Assembly (NCBI RefSeq): GCF_000559085.1
Contig: NZ_JALN02000001.1
Coordinates: 868,001-932,000, forward strand
DNA length: 64,000 nucleotides
DNA from: Mycolicibacterium aromaticivorans JS19b1 = JCM 16368
Lineage (GTDB): Bacteria; Actinomycetota; Actinomycetes; Mycobacteriales; Mycobacteriaceae
Direction: 5' to 3'
A program made the position numbers and the translations under genes. Below, piece after piece: positions 9,253-16,511 of this stretch (positions within the stretch are counted from its first letter, which is position 1; each line of letters opens with the position of its first letter). Below the pieces are notes generated by a model, which saw nothing but the letters and a program-made list of their open reading frames with translations, did no database searches and was not told the origin of the DNA.

Positions 9253-9440
9253 AGCAACCCCCTAGCTCCAAGAGCCACAACCGAATTGACACCCCACAAA
9301 TTGCCAATACATCGGAAAATCGAAAGCGGACGGACGGGGAGGGATATTTGTCGGAGACCGGTAGCGCGGCACCACCCGCCTGTGACTTTGCTGTGCCCGC
9401 CCTGTGGCAGCGTCGCCCCAAGCAGGTTCGGCAGATTCAG
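9253..9440. other. Low-GC intergenic region upstream of the HTH-HNH pair
   Basis: No gene is seen here. The base composition drops compared with neighbours around 9290-9310 and 9435-9465. A promoter for the HTH-HNH pair is expected here. The region also borders the truncated Clp_N fragment, so it may contain a recombination junction. Confidence 0.3.
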
Positions 9441-9605
9441 TTATGTTGCTAACTTTCGATTGTTGGGACACCTGCGTGCGCCCGCGGGGTCGGAGATCAC
9501 CGCCAGCAGCACGTGTTCGGTGCCGACGAATCGGTGACCCAGCTGGCGCGCCTCGGATTGCGCGCCGGCCATCAGGTGCCGAACATCAAAGGTGTGCATG
9601 TTCAT
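9441..9605 (-). pseudogene. Truncated Clp N-terminal (Clp_N) domain gene
   Basis: The 54 codons from ATG 9605 begin as a Clp_N repeat: 'FDVRHLMAGAQSEARQLGHR' then 'FVGTEHVLLAVISDPAG'. After about codon 43 the similarity stops and the frame ends in unrelated 'ARRCPNNRK...'. A normal Clp_N domain has about 140 residues, so only the first helices remain. The ATG overlaps the stop of the zinc-motif gene (ATGA). The break near 9475 may be a rearrangement point. Confidence 0.55.
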
Positions 9606-9988
9606 CGCCCCGCGTTGCGGTCCGCGTCCCGGCACGGCAAGCCGCAGTGTTCCTGCCTGGTCTCGGCTTGGAAGGCGATACCGCAGCGGACACACCGGAA
9701 CGCGGTCTCTGCACCAGGTCGCATCCGCTGCTTGTAGTCGTCGTAGTCGCTAGCTCGGCTGGCCACTTCTGCCCAAGCGTCGGTGGTAGTCGTCGTGGTG
9801 GCTCGTCGCGGGCGGTGACGCCGTAGATCTTCGTCGGCGAGCAGGGAGCGTGCGTCAGCGAGGCGGCGGTGCCAGTCCGCCCGGCACCGGTCCGAACAAA
9901 ATCGGGCCGTGGACCGGGCCGACCAGAACTCCTGGCCGTCTGGGTGCGCGAAGATGTTGGCGCACCACTTGAACGAACCGCTGCTCAT
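9602..9988 (-). CDS. Small protein with two cysteine (zinc-binding-like) motifs
   Basis: This 128-residue protein carries a C-terminal zinc-ribbon-like motif ('FRCVRCGIAF' with 'EHCGLPC') and an N-terminal Cys cluster ('KWCANIF', then 'RFCSDRCRADWHRRL'). The middle is Arg/Thr-rich. The motifs suggest a nucleic-acid-binding or regulatory protein. The family is not recognised with certainty. It belongs to the leftward module and overlaps the Clp_N fragment by four bases. It starts at ATG 9988, about 85 bp downstream of the 81-aa gene. Confidence 0.6.
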   Translation of the reverse strand: MSSGSFKWCANIFAHPDGQEFWSARSTARFCSDRCRADWHRRLADARSLLADEDLRRHRPRRATTTTTTDAWAEVASRASDYDDYKQRMRPGAETAFRCVRCGIAFQAETRQEHCGLPCRDADRNAGR

Positions 9989-10072
9989 CCGTTTAGCGTA
10001 GGAACGCGACGGAAGCTCCTTGAGCGCGAATCGCTGGTATTGGCAATGATTTTAGGACCTGGCAGTCTGACG

Positions 10073-10318
10073 CTAACGGCGTCTCGCGATTTTCATGGTC
10101 GCCTCGGTGCAGGCCGGCCCGACTAGCGCGCGCAGATCACTGACGCGGCGGATGAAGTCATCGAGCAACACGTCGTCGTCCATCACGGTGAGTGCGCGCA
10201 ACAACGTTTCGAGCAACGCGAGCTGGGCGTCGGTCGCGATCATCAGAGTGATCACCGCGCTTGTCACCGCCGCCGCAATGGCCGTGGCGCGTTCGGCATC
10301 GCTCATTGAGTCGGTCAT
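10073..10318 (-). CDS. Small helical protein of unknown function (81 aa)
   Basis: Starts at ATG 10318, which overlaps the stop of the preceding 27-codon gene (ATGA). The sequence is alpha-helical, with a hydrophobic stretch 'AIAAAVTSAVITLMIATDAQ' and the acidic segment 'ALTVMDDDVLLDDFIRRV'. The C-terminus is basic. It shows no known domain. The overlap chain links it to the DUF3631 ATPase, so it is probably part of the replication or regulation module. Confidence 0.55.
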   Translation of the reverse strand: MTDSMSDAERATAIAAAVTSAVITLMIATDAQLALLETLLRALTVMDDDVLLDDFIRRVSDLRALVGPACTEATMKIARRR

Positions 10319-10398
10319 TCGTCGGCGTCGTGTAGGGCGGCGAGTTTCGCGTCGACGACCGCCCGGCGGTTGGCGTCGCAGACGTTCAGGTTCACCAT
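10315..10398 (-). CDS. 27-codon coupled mini-gene
   Basis: ATG 10398 to stop 10315 encodes MVNLNVCDANRRAVVDAKL followed by AALHDADE. Its start overlaps the end of the 35-aa gene and its stop overlaps the start of the 81-aa gene. The perfect overlap chain is the main evidence that it is translated. Function unknown. Confidence 0.4.
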   Translation of the reverse strand: MVNLNVCDANRRAVVDAKLAALHDADE

Positions 10399-10499
10399 GG
10401 CTCGTCTCCGTCTTGGTAAGTGGCGGTCTCCAGCACCAGAGGTTTGAAGATGGAGACGTGGACGTCATCGCGGCACACGATGCACTCAGGCCAGGTCAT
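10392..10499 (-). CDS. 35-aa small protein with a CxxC motif
   Basis: ATG 10499 overlaps the DUF3631 stop (ATGA) and the frame ends at 10392. It begins MTWPECIVCRDDVHVSIFKP, with a CxxC pair near the start. It may bind zinc. It continues the translational-coupling chain of the leftward operon. Confidence 0.45.
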   Translation of the reverse strand: MTWPECIVCRDDVHVSIFKPLVLETATYQDGDEPW

Positions 10500-12022
10500 G
10501 ATCGATGCTCGTTTATGGTGAAGCGCGGAAGGTCGCCGTCGAGTTCCACGATGCGGCCGGCGGCGAGCCAGCCGGCCCAGTTCGCGGCGAGGATGGACCG
10601 ATCCTTGCCTTGCGGAGAGCGCTGTATGTCGCTCCACAGCTGAGGTCCGTACTTGGCTATCCGCCGCTCGATCACGCCAAAGACCCGTGCGCATTCAGCG
10701 GCGCAGCCTTCGCGGTGGCCTTGAGTTGAGGCATGGCAACCACATTCAGGGCAGTGGCCCGGACCCGCCGGCAAGATGTGGACTGCCGGGCCTAGTGGAG
10801 TGGGTTCGCGTCCAGTAGGGGTCGCATACAACCCGGATAACCCGGATGACCCGGTTGATGCGGATATTGTTGGAGAGTGCTGCGCTCCGGGTTTGCCGGG
10901 TACGCCGGGTGATCCGGGTTGTATGCGACCCACCCCTAGTTGATGCCACACCGGCTCCATGGCCGACCGGGAGTATCCGCGCGGGCCGCGCGTGTCGGGA
11001 CGGATCGAGGTCAACTTGGTCGCTTGTGTGACGAGCCGACCCAACCTGGTTTCGTTGAGCGGCTTGCCGTATGGGCTGCCCGCACCCCAGTAATCGGGGT
11101 TGTGAAGGATGAGTTTCGGCACGAGTTCCCGCGTCGCCACGAACACTTGGCCGTTCGGCCACACCGCGTGTAGGTCGATCATCATTACCATGCCCGGCGG
11201 CAGGGTCTTCAGCCCGGCTTCTCGTTCGGCTGCATCTTGCGCAATGTTGGTCTCGATCAGCTTGTGCGTGATGGCCGGCCAGTCGCCTCCAGCGGCAGCG
11301 GCGATCCGCGCCAGTGGCCTCCAGCGCTCCTTCGAGCGGCTGATGCATCCGTTGGGCAACGGCACGTCAAGACCTTTGACCTTGTCTCGCATCGTGGCGG
11401 CCCACTCCGCGATGCGCTCCCGCAACGCGATTGCGTCGTCTTCCAAGTTCTCCCAGTCGGATTCTTCGACGGTGCCGTCGATGTCAGGCATGAGAAGTAC
11501 CCGGATTTGGCGGGACGCGGTGTCCGCAGGCAGGTTGGGGTTGTTGCCGGCCATGGCCACGGGCGCGTAGGTGGGCATCTCTCGTGAGTCCCAGCCGCCA
11601 CCCTTGGCCGGAACCAACACCGGCCTAGTGGCTCCCCGTCGGTATCCGCTATTCAGGATTGCAAGGAGGTCCTCGACTCCGGTCTTGTCGGGGCGAAGCG
11701 ACCTGTCGATCTCATCGAGCAGGATGGTTCTCATCTCTTGTTCGAGCATCCGCTGGAGGAGTGCGGGCGACGACAACGACGCAACCTTGATGGGACGATG
11801 ACACAGGCGTTCAAGGTGATCGAGCACGGTGGTCTTTCCGCTCTCCGGAACGATGGAGTCGATTGCGAGCCGTGGTGTCGTGTACAGCTCGACGACTAGA
11901 TGGGTGTGGACCGTCCAGAGCGCAAGCAGGCGGAGGTCATCGTGGTCGGTCACGGAGATGAACCGTCCGAACCACGTAACCAGCTCGTCGAGCAGGTGGG
12001 CACCGCTGAGGTCCTCGGTCAT
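10496..12022 (-). CDS. DUF3631 P-loop ATPase, phage/satellite replication protein
   Basis: This 508-residue protein starts at ATG 12022, which overlaps the stop of the DUF2742 gene (ATGA). A P-loop is visible at about residues 56-66 ('SIVPESGKTTVLDHL') and a Walker-B-like segment follows ('RTILLDEIDRSL'). The body 'TYAPVAMAGNNPNLPADTAS' and what follows fits the DUF3631 family, found in phage and plasmid primase-helicase proteins. The C-terminus is Gly/Ser/Pro-rich with Cys residues ('GHCPECGCH') that could form a zinc site. By position it is the replication ATPase of the island. Family assignment is good; activity is inferred. Confidence 0.82.
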   Translation of the reverse strand: MTEDLSGAHLLDELVTWFGRFISVTDHDDLRLLALWTVHTHLVVELYTTPRLAIDSIVPESGKTTVLDHLERLCHRPIKVASLSSPALLQRMLEQEMRTILLDEIDRSLRPDKTGVEDLLAILNSGYRRGATRPVLVPAKGGGWDSREMPTYAPVAMAGNNPNLPADTASRQIRVLLMPDIDGTVEESDWENLEDDAIALRERIAEWAATMRDKVKGLDVPLPNGCISRSKERWRPLARIAAAAGGDWPAITHKLIETNIAQDAAEREAGLKTLPPGMVMMIDLHAVWPNGQVFVATRELVPKLILHNPDYWGAGSPYGKPLNETRLGRLVTQATKLTSIRPDTRGPRGYSRSAMEPVWHQLGVGRIQPGSPGVPGKPGAQHSPTISASTGSSGLSGLYATPTGREPTPLGPAVHILPAGPGHCPECGCHASTQGHREGCAAECARVFGVIERRIAKYGPQLWSDIQRSPQGKDRSILAANWAGWLAAGRIVELDGDLPRFTINEHRS

Positions 12023-12408
12023 GTCGACCGCCTCGGGATGTAGGCGCCATCCGCGACGGCCTTGCGGCGCTGGGCTTGTCCGCGGACGATGCCGGTCCAG
12101 TCCGCGGCGGCGGAGATGGCGAGGCCGGCCTCGCGCAGCGCGTCCTGACGGGTGCCCTGGTCGACGGCCCACCACGGCACCACCATTAAGCAGCTGCCGA
12201 GCTTCAGCGGATCGTGGTTGTACAACGTGCACCATGCGACCGATCCGGGTAGCGGTACGGGTTGGCCTAGCCGCGCGATACGCGGCGTGACGTATTGGTT
12301 GACCGCGAGCCAGTCGATCTCGCGGGTCGTGTTCTGTCGGAGCGGCGCTGTACGATCAGTCTGTCGAGTTTGATCGCGTGCGCCGTCCTTCGGGGCGGCG
12401 TTCTGCAT
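12019..12408 (-). CDS. DUF2742-like prophage protein
   Basis: This 129-residue protein carries a core 'REIDWLAVNQYVTPRIARLG', 'SVAWCTLYNHDPLKLGSCL', then 'LAISAAADWTGIVRGQAQRR', which matches the pattern I recall for the DUF2742 family of mycobacterial prophage-like elements. Its role is unknown. It precedes the DUF3631 ATPase with a four-base overlap and follows the excisionase-like gene by six bases, as in an early phage operon. Confidence 0.7.
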   Translation of the reverse strand: MQNAAPKDGARDQTRQTDRTAPLRQNTTREIDWLAVNQYVTPRIARLGQPVPLPGSVAWCTLYNHDPLKLGSCLMVVPWWAVDQGTRQDALREAGLAISAAADWTGIVRGQAQRRKAVADGAYIPRRST

Positions 12409-12413
12409 TTTGG

Positions 12414-12722
12414 CTAAGCACCGACCCGGTTCTCCAGAAGATGACGCACGACGTCACCGCGCAAGTACCTAATCCGTCGACTCCCGGCACCCCCGATCCG
12501 CACGAACGGGATGCCGACGCGCCTGTAGCGGTCTTGCGCCAGGCTGTCGACGGTCGTGTCCAGCGTCGCCGCTAGAGCCTTGGTGGTGGAGATCGGCGGT
12601 AAGTCGGACAGGTCTATCCCAGTCTCGCGGTACAACGCCATCAACTCCGATTCGGCGAGATCCTTGATGCACCTAAACATTTCGTTGTCTGCCGCTACTT
12701 TCACACTCATCAGTGAGGCCAC
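12414..12722 (-). CDS. Excisionase-like / HTH DNA-binding protein
   Basis: This protein of about 100 residues has an N-terminal helical part followed by a winged-helix-like segment: 'PPISTTKALAATLDTTVDSL' and 'RRVGIPFVRIGGAGSRRIRY' ending in 'LRGDVVRHLL'. The pattern is like MerR/AlpA-type excisionases, which bend att DNA and set recombination direction. The start may be GTG 12722 or ATG 12710. It is the first gene of the leftward operon and is divergent from the regulator gene and integrase. Confidence 0.65.
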   Translation of the reverse strand: MASLMSVKVAADNEMFRCIKDLAESELMALYRETGIDLSDLPPISTTKALAATLDTTVDSLAQDRYRRVGIPFVRIGGAGSRRIRYLRGDVVRHLLENRVGA

Positions 12723-12759
12723 TTCCAGTCATTCCACAAGCCGACAGTCGTCAGCTCTG

Positions 12760-12792
12760 TTGACAACAGTGTCATATGACATGAATTATGTC
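12760..12792. promoter_or_regulatory. Operator cluster in the divergent control region of the island
   Basis: Repeated half-sites TGACA/TGTCA alternate here. They form TGACA-acag-TGTCA (12761-12774), the perfect 12-bp palindrome TGTCATATGACA (12770-12781), and GACAT-gaatt-ATGTC (12778-12792). TTGACA at 12760 could be a rightward -35 box. The cluster lies between the excisionase-like gene and the rightward regulator, as expected for a phage-type genetic switch. Confidence 0.6.
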
Positions 12793-12838
12793 TGTATGGC
12801 ATTTTGGACGTTGCGCAATAGTCGTACGGGGAGGTGTC

Positions 12839-13411
12839 GTGGCTGACCCACTGGAACGGATCGTCTACGGACTTGACGACGGCGGCGAGGTCACGATCGA
12901 GGACGCCGAGCTAGTGGCGATGGGTGACCGGTTCGTGCGCCGACGGATCGTCTATGAGCACGACGGCGATGCCGATCAGCCGGCCACCCGGATCGAATTC
13001 GAGGTCCGCGACAAGGTACCCGTGTGTACTCGCTTCGCCATGTGGTCACCGCAGGGCAGCCACACTCAAGTCCGCGCAAGGGATCTGAGCACATCCAGGC
13101 TTGAGCGGATCCGCGACAAGTCATACGCCATCACCGGGGTGTTCACCCCCAACCCGGCCGGCGGATGGGTGCGCGTACACAGCCCGGAAGCCCTAAAGGC
13201 CGATACCACCCGAGTGAAACGCGCCGCCACACCCCCGAAAAAGATGACCCCGGAATTCCTCGCCCAGGTCGCCGAGATCCACAACAACACACCGCGCGGT
13301 AGTCGAATCGAGGCGATACGGGCTGCGATTACGCCCATAAAGAACAAGCGCACGGTGCAACGCTGGATCGAGAAGGCAAAGGACGCGGGACTTATCCATG
13401 GCGACGATTGA
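12839..13411 (+). CDS. Putative island regulator upstream of the integrase
   Basis: The start is GTG 12839, chosen because GGGGAGG (12828-12834) lies at good distance; an upstream ATG at 12788 lacks such a site. The 190-residue protein has an N-terminal region rich in beta-strand ('FVRRRIVYEHDG', 'IEFEVRDKVPVC') and a C-terminal helical segment that looks like a winged HTH ('MTPEFLAQVAEIHNN', 'RTVQRWIEKAKDAGLI'). Genes of this kind commonly sit directly before mycobacterial prophage integrases. A repressor role is inferred only. It overlaps the integrase start by 14 bases. Confidence 0.6.
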   Translation: MADPLERIVYGLDDGGEVTIEDAELVAMGDRFVRRRIVYEHDGDADQPATRIEFEVRDKVPVCTRFAMWSPQGSHTQVRARDLSTSRLERIRDKSYAITGVFTPNPAGGWVRVHSPEALKADTTRVKRAATPPKKMTPEFLAQVAEIHNNTPRGSRIEAIRAAITPIKNKRTVQRWIEKAKDAGLIHGDD

Positions 13412-14507
13412 GAAGTATGTAACGAAAAGGGGCGCAGCGCTTTACCGTGTCCGCTTCCGCACACCTGACAACCGCTCGACGCAGAAACGCGGGTTCACCA
13501 CCAAACGCGACGCACAGCAGTTCGCCAACTCGGTGGAAGTCGCCAAGCTCAAGGGCGAATACGTCTCGCCCGCGAGTGCCCGAGTGACCGTCGGTGAGCT
13601 GGGACCGGAATGGCTGGAGCGTCAGCGCGGGCACCTCAAGCCGTCCGGCTATGCGGTGATGGAGACGGCGTGGCGTACACGGGTCAACCCCCGGTGGGGC
13701 CACGTCGCGCTCGGTGACATCCGGCCAACTGGGGTTCAGCAGTGGGTTGGGGAGCTAGGACGCGGCGCCGCTGACGTGCGACCCCTCGGGGCTGCGGGGG
13801 TGAAGCGGATGCACTACGTCCTGTCGCAGGTTCTCGCCGATGCGGTCCGCGACAACCTCGTGGCCAAGAACCCGGCAGAAGGCGTCACACTTCCCCGGAC
13901 CAGTCGCAAGCGGCCCGTGTACTTGGACCACGAACAGGTCGGAGCGTTGGCCGCCGCCTCGGGTGACTACGAGGGCCTGGTGTTGCTGCTGGCCTACACG
14001 GGTCTGCGGTGGGGTGAGGCAGTCGGGTTGCGCGTGCATGATCTGGACATGCTGCGCAAGCGGGCCAGTGTCACCGAGAACGCCGTCCAGTCGGGCACCG
14101 ACATTTACGTCGGCACCCCCAAGTCACACAAGCGGCGCACGGTCCCATTACCGGATTTCCTATTGCCATACGTGGCCCGACAGTGTGAAGGCAAGAAACG
14201 TGATGGGCTGTTGTGGTCGGGCGAGGACCGTGACCACATGCGCCGCCCGCATCCAACGTCGGGGTGGTTCGCCAAGGCGGTCAAGACCTCGGGTATCCCC
14301 CGCGTCACGCCGCACGATCTGCGGCACACCGCAGCGTCTTTGGCGGTGTCGGCCGGGGCGAACGTCAAGGCGGTGCAGAGGATGCTCGGACACGCGTCGG
14401 CAGCGATGACGCTGGACGTGTACGCCGACTTGTTCGATGACGATCTAGAGGCAGTGGCAGCGGCTTTGGACCGTGCACGCGCCGGAGCACGTCAAGCCAT
14501 CCTCTGA
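13398..14507 (+). CDS. Tyrosine recombinase, island integrase
   Basis: This 369-residue phage-type integrase has an AP2-like arm-binding N-terminus ('YRVRFRTPDNRSTQKRGFTT'), a core-binding SAM-like domain (about 60-165), and a catalytic domain with R in 'YTGLRWGEAVGL', H-x-x-R in 'PHDLRHTAASL', H in 'MLGHASAAMTL' and the nucleophile Y in 'LDVYADLF'. All catalytic residues are present, so it should be active. It starts at ATG 13398 inside the end of the regulator gene and converges on the HEPN gene with a four-base gap. Confidence 0.93.
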   Translation: MATIEKYVTKRGAALYRVRFRTPDNRSTQKRGFTTKRDAQQFANSVEVAKLKGEYVSPASARVTVGELGPEWLERQRGHLKPSGYAVMETAWRTRVNPRWGHVALGDIRPTGVQQWVGELGRGAADVRPLGAAGVKRMHYVLSQVLADAVRDNLVAKNPAEGVTLPRTSRKRPVYLDHEQVGALAAASGDYEGLVLLLAYTGLRWGEAVGLRVHDLDMLRKRASVTENAVQSGTDIYVGTPKSHKRRTVPLPDFLLPYVARQCEGKKRDGLLWSGEDRDHMRRPHPTSGWFAKAVKTSGIPRVTPHDLRHTAASLAVSAGANVKAVQRMLGHASAAMTLDVYADLFDDDLEAVAAALDRARAGARQAIL

Positions 14508-14511
14508 CCGA

Positions 14512-15282
14512 CTACGGCGCTGTTACGGTGTCACACCGATCGACGAGATGCGCTACGAAGCTCAGCACAGCAAGCATCTCAAGGGCCTCACTGGCAGTTG
14601 GGTCAGGCCATCCGGGATGAGAGACCAGGTTCCGAACGGCCATGAACGCTGTGCGGACTGATGAGGCCGCGCCCTCATGGGCAGACTTCCACGTCTTCGA
14701 GGTGGGATCGGGATCGATATCGCGAAACCGAAGGCGTGGGGATTCTGGTGTCGGCGGCGAATCGAGCGTGAAGAGCTTGGCAAGGTTCTCGCCACCCAGA
14801 CCCGGGCCGGCCACAACCTGCAGCAGACCCTCAAGAGCACTCGCAGCCGTCTGCACCGCTTGGCGATAGTGGCCGTCGTCCCAGAGTCCAGCTGCCGCAC
14901 CCCAGATAACGCCGTGTAGTTCGGACGCTGTCAGTCGTGGGCCAACTGGCCCGATGATCTCCGCCAGTTCCTCGCGCTGCTCCAAGATTGCGATCGCCTC
15001 AACGATTGCCACCCGGGCTTGGATGAACGGGTGCGCGTAGGACTCCAGGCTCTCGACGACGTTGGCCGAAAGTTCCTTCTCGCCCATCTCCGCGATCACA
15101 TCGCGAGCAAACCTCGTACGCTTGCGGACCTCGTCGATGCCGTCCCTAACCTGTTGGTCGAGTCCGGGAGCTTCGAAACCCTGAGGGTCCGCGTGGCCCC
15201 AGCGTCTGTCGTAGAGGTCGCCCCAGTCGTCAATCGTGCCCAAAACACCAGACAGGCGTTTATGGGCAAGTTCGTCGTTCAT
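14512..15282 (-). CDS. TIGR02391/Ymh-family HEPN protein, likely abortive-infection type
   Basis: This 256-residue protein has a C-terminal domain that fits the Ymh (TIGR02391) pattern: 'ELHGVIWGAAAGLWDDGHYR' and 'QAVQTAASALEGLLQ', then 'FMAVRNLVSHPGW'. The RNxxxH hexad (RNLVSH, about residue 225) is the metal-independent ribonuclease signature of HEPN domains. The N-terminal half is helical. Such proteins are known from phages and defence islands. Position beside the integrase at the end of a mobile island supports an anti-phage or superinfection role. The toxin activity itself is inferred. Confidence 0.75.
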   Translation of the reverse strand: MNDELAHKRLSGVLGTIDDWGDLYDRRWGHADPQGFEAPGLDQQVRDGIDEVRKRTRFARDVIAEMGEKELSANVVESLESYAHPFIQARVAIVEAIAILEQREELAEIIGPVGPRLTASELHGVIWGAAAGLWDDGHYRQAVQTAASALEGLLQVVAGPGLGGENLAKLFTLDSPPTPESPRLRFRDIDPDPTSKTWKSAHEGAASSVRTAFMAVRNLVSHPGWPDPTASEALEMLAVLSFVAHLVDRCDTVTAP

Positions 15283-15312
15283 CTCGGTTCAGGGCAGCTT
15301 TCTGTCGAGGGT

Positions 15313-15331
15313 GTGGCCAAATTGTGGCCAC
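15313..15331. repeat. Perfect 7-bp inverted repeat between the HEPN gene and nrdF2
   Basis: GTGGCCA-AATTG-TGGCCAC. It lies about 45 bp beyond the nrdF2 stop and 31 bp before the HEPN start. It could be an nrdF2 terminator stem without a U-run, an operator for the HEPN gene, or part of an attachment site. Confidence 0.45.
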
Positions 15332-15375
15332 GGGGCGGGTAGCCGGACCGCTAGAGGGTTGCCGCAATTGGCTCT

Positions 15376-16362
<987 letters not shown>

Positions 16363-16401
16363 TCACCACGCTGTTTGCCCCGTTTCCGGCTGACGACCAA
16401 A

Positions 16402-16449
16402 ACACTACCCCTGGGGTGTGACAACGCGCCGCAACACAACAACTTGTGT
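16402..16449 (-). promoter_or_regulatory. Paired NrdR boxes upstream of nrdF2
   Basis: ACACAACAACTTGTGT (16434-16449) fits the NrdR pattern ACACwAnnnnTwGTGT exactly. ACACTACCCCTGGGGT (16402-16417) fits with two mismatches. Starts are 32 bp apart, about three helical turns, the arrangement NrdR needs for cooperative repression. The sites lie 52-99 bp upstream of the nrdF2 start codon. The same spacing occurs upstream of nrdH. Confidence 0.8.
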
Positions 16450-16456
16450 TGCGGCG
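16427..16456. repeat. Perfect 13-bp-arm hairpin overlapping the distal NrdR box
   Basis: Arms CGCCGCAACACAA (16427-16439) and TTGTGTTGCGGCG (16444-16456) flank the loop CAAC. It lies just downstream of the monooxygenase stop on the minus strand, so besides carrying the NrdR site it may terminate that transcript. No T-run follows. Confidence 0.6.
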
Positions 16457-16511
16457 GTGTCGAACCCACAGGTCCGACGCGCGTCGAGGCGGGGCTCGGC
16501 GTGTCGGGCGG

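Larger units (their letters stand above)
8631..15282. mobile_element. Phage-satellite-like or prophage-remnant island (bounds approximate)
   Basis: The block combines an HNH nuclease, small HTH genes, a tightly overlapped leftward replication module (DUF2742, DUF3631 ATPase, tiny genes), an excisionase-like gene, a divergent regulator with an operator cluster, a tyrosine integrase, and a HEPN/Ymh gene next to the integrase. No capsid, portal, large terminase or tail gene is present. This layout resembles mycobacterial phiRv1/phiRv2-type elements stripped of structural genes, or a phage satellite. No att repeats could be identified by eye, so the ends are set by gene content only. The right end abuts nrdF2. 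Confidence 0.6.

Noticed and set aside
12023..12235. N-terminal extension of the DUF3631 gene
   Set aside because: It lies in another frame of the DUF2742 gene and reads as low-complexity Arg-rich sequence; ATG 12022 with ATGA overlap is better.
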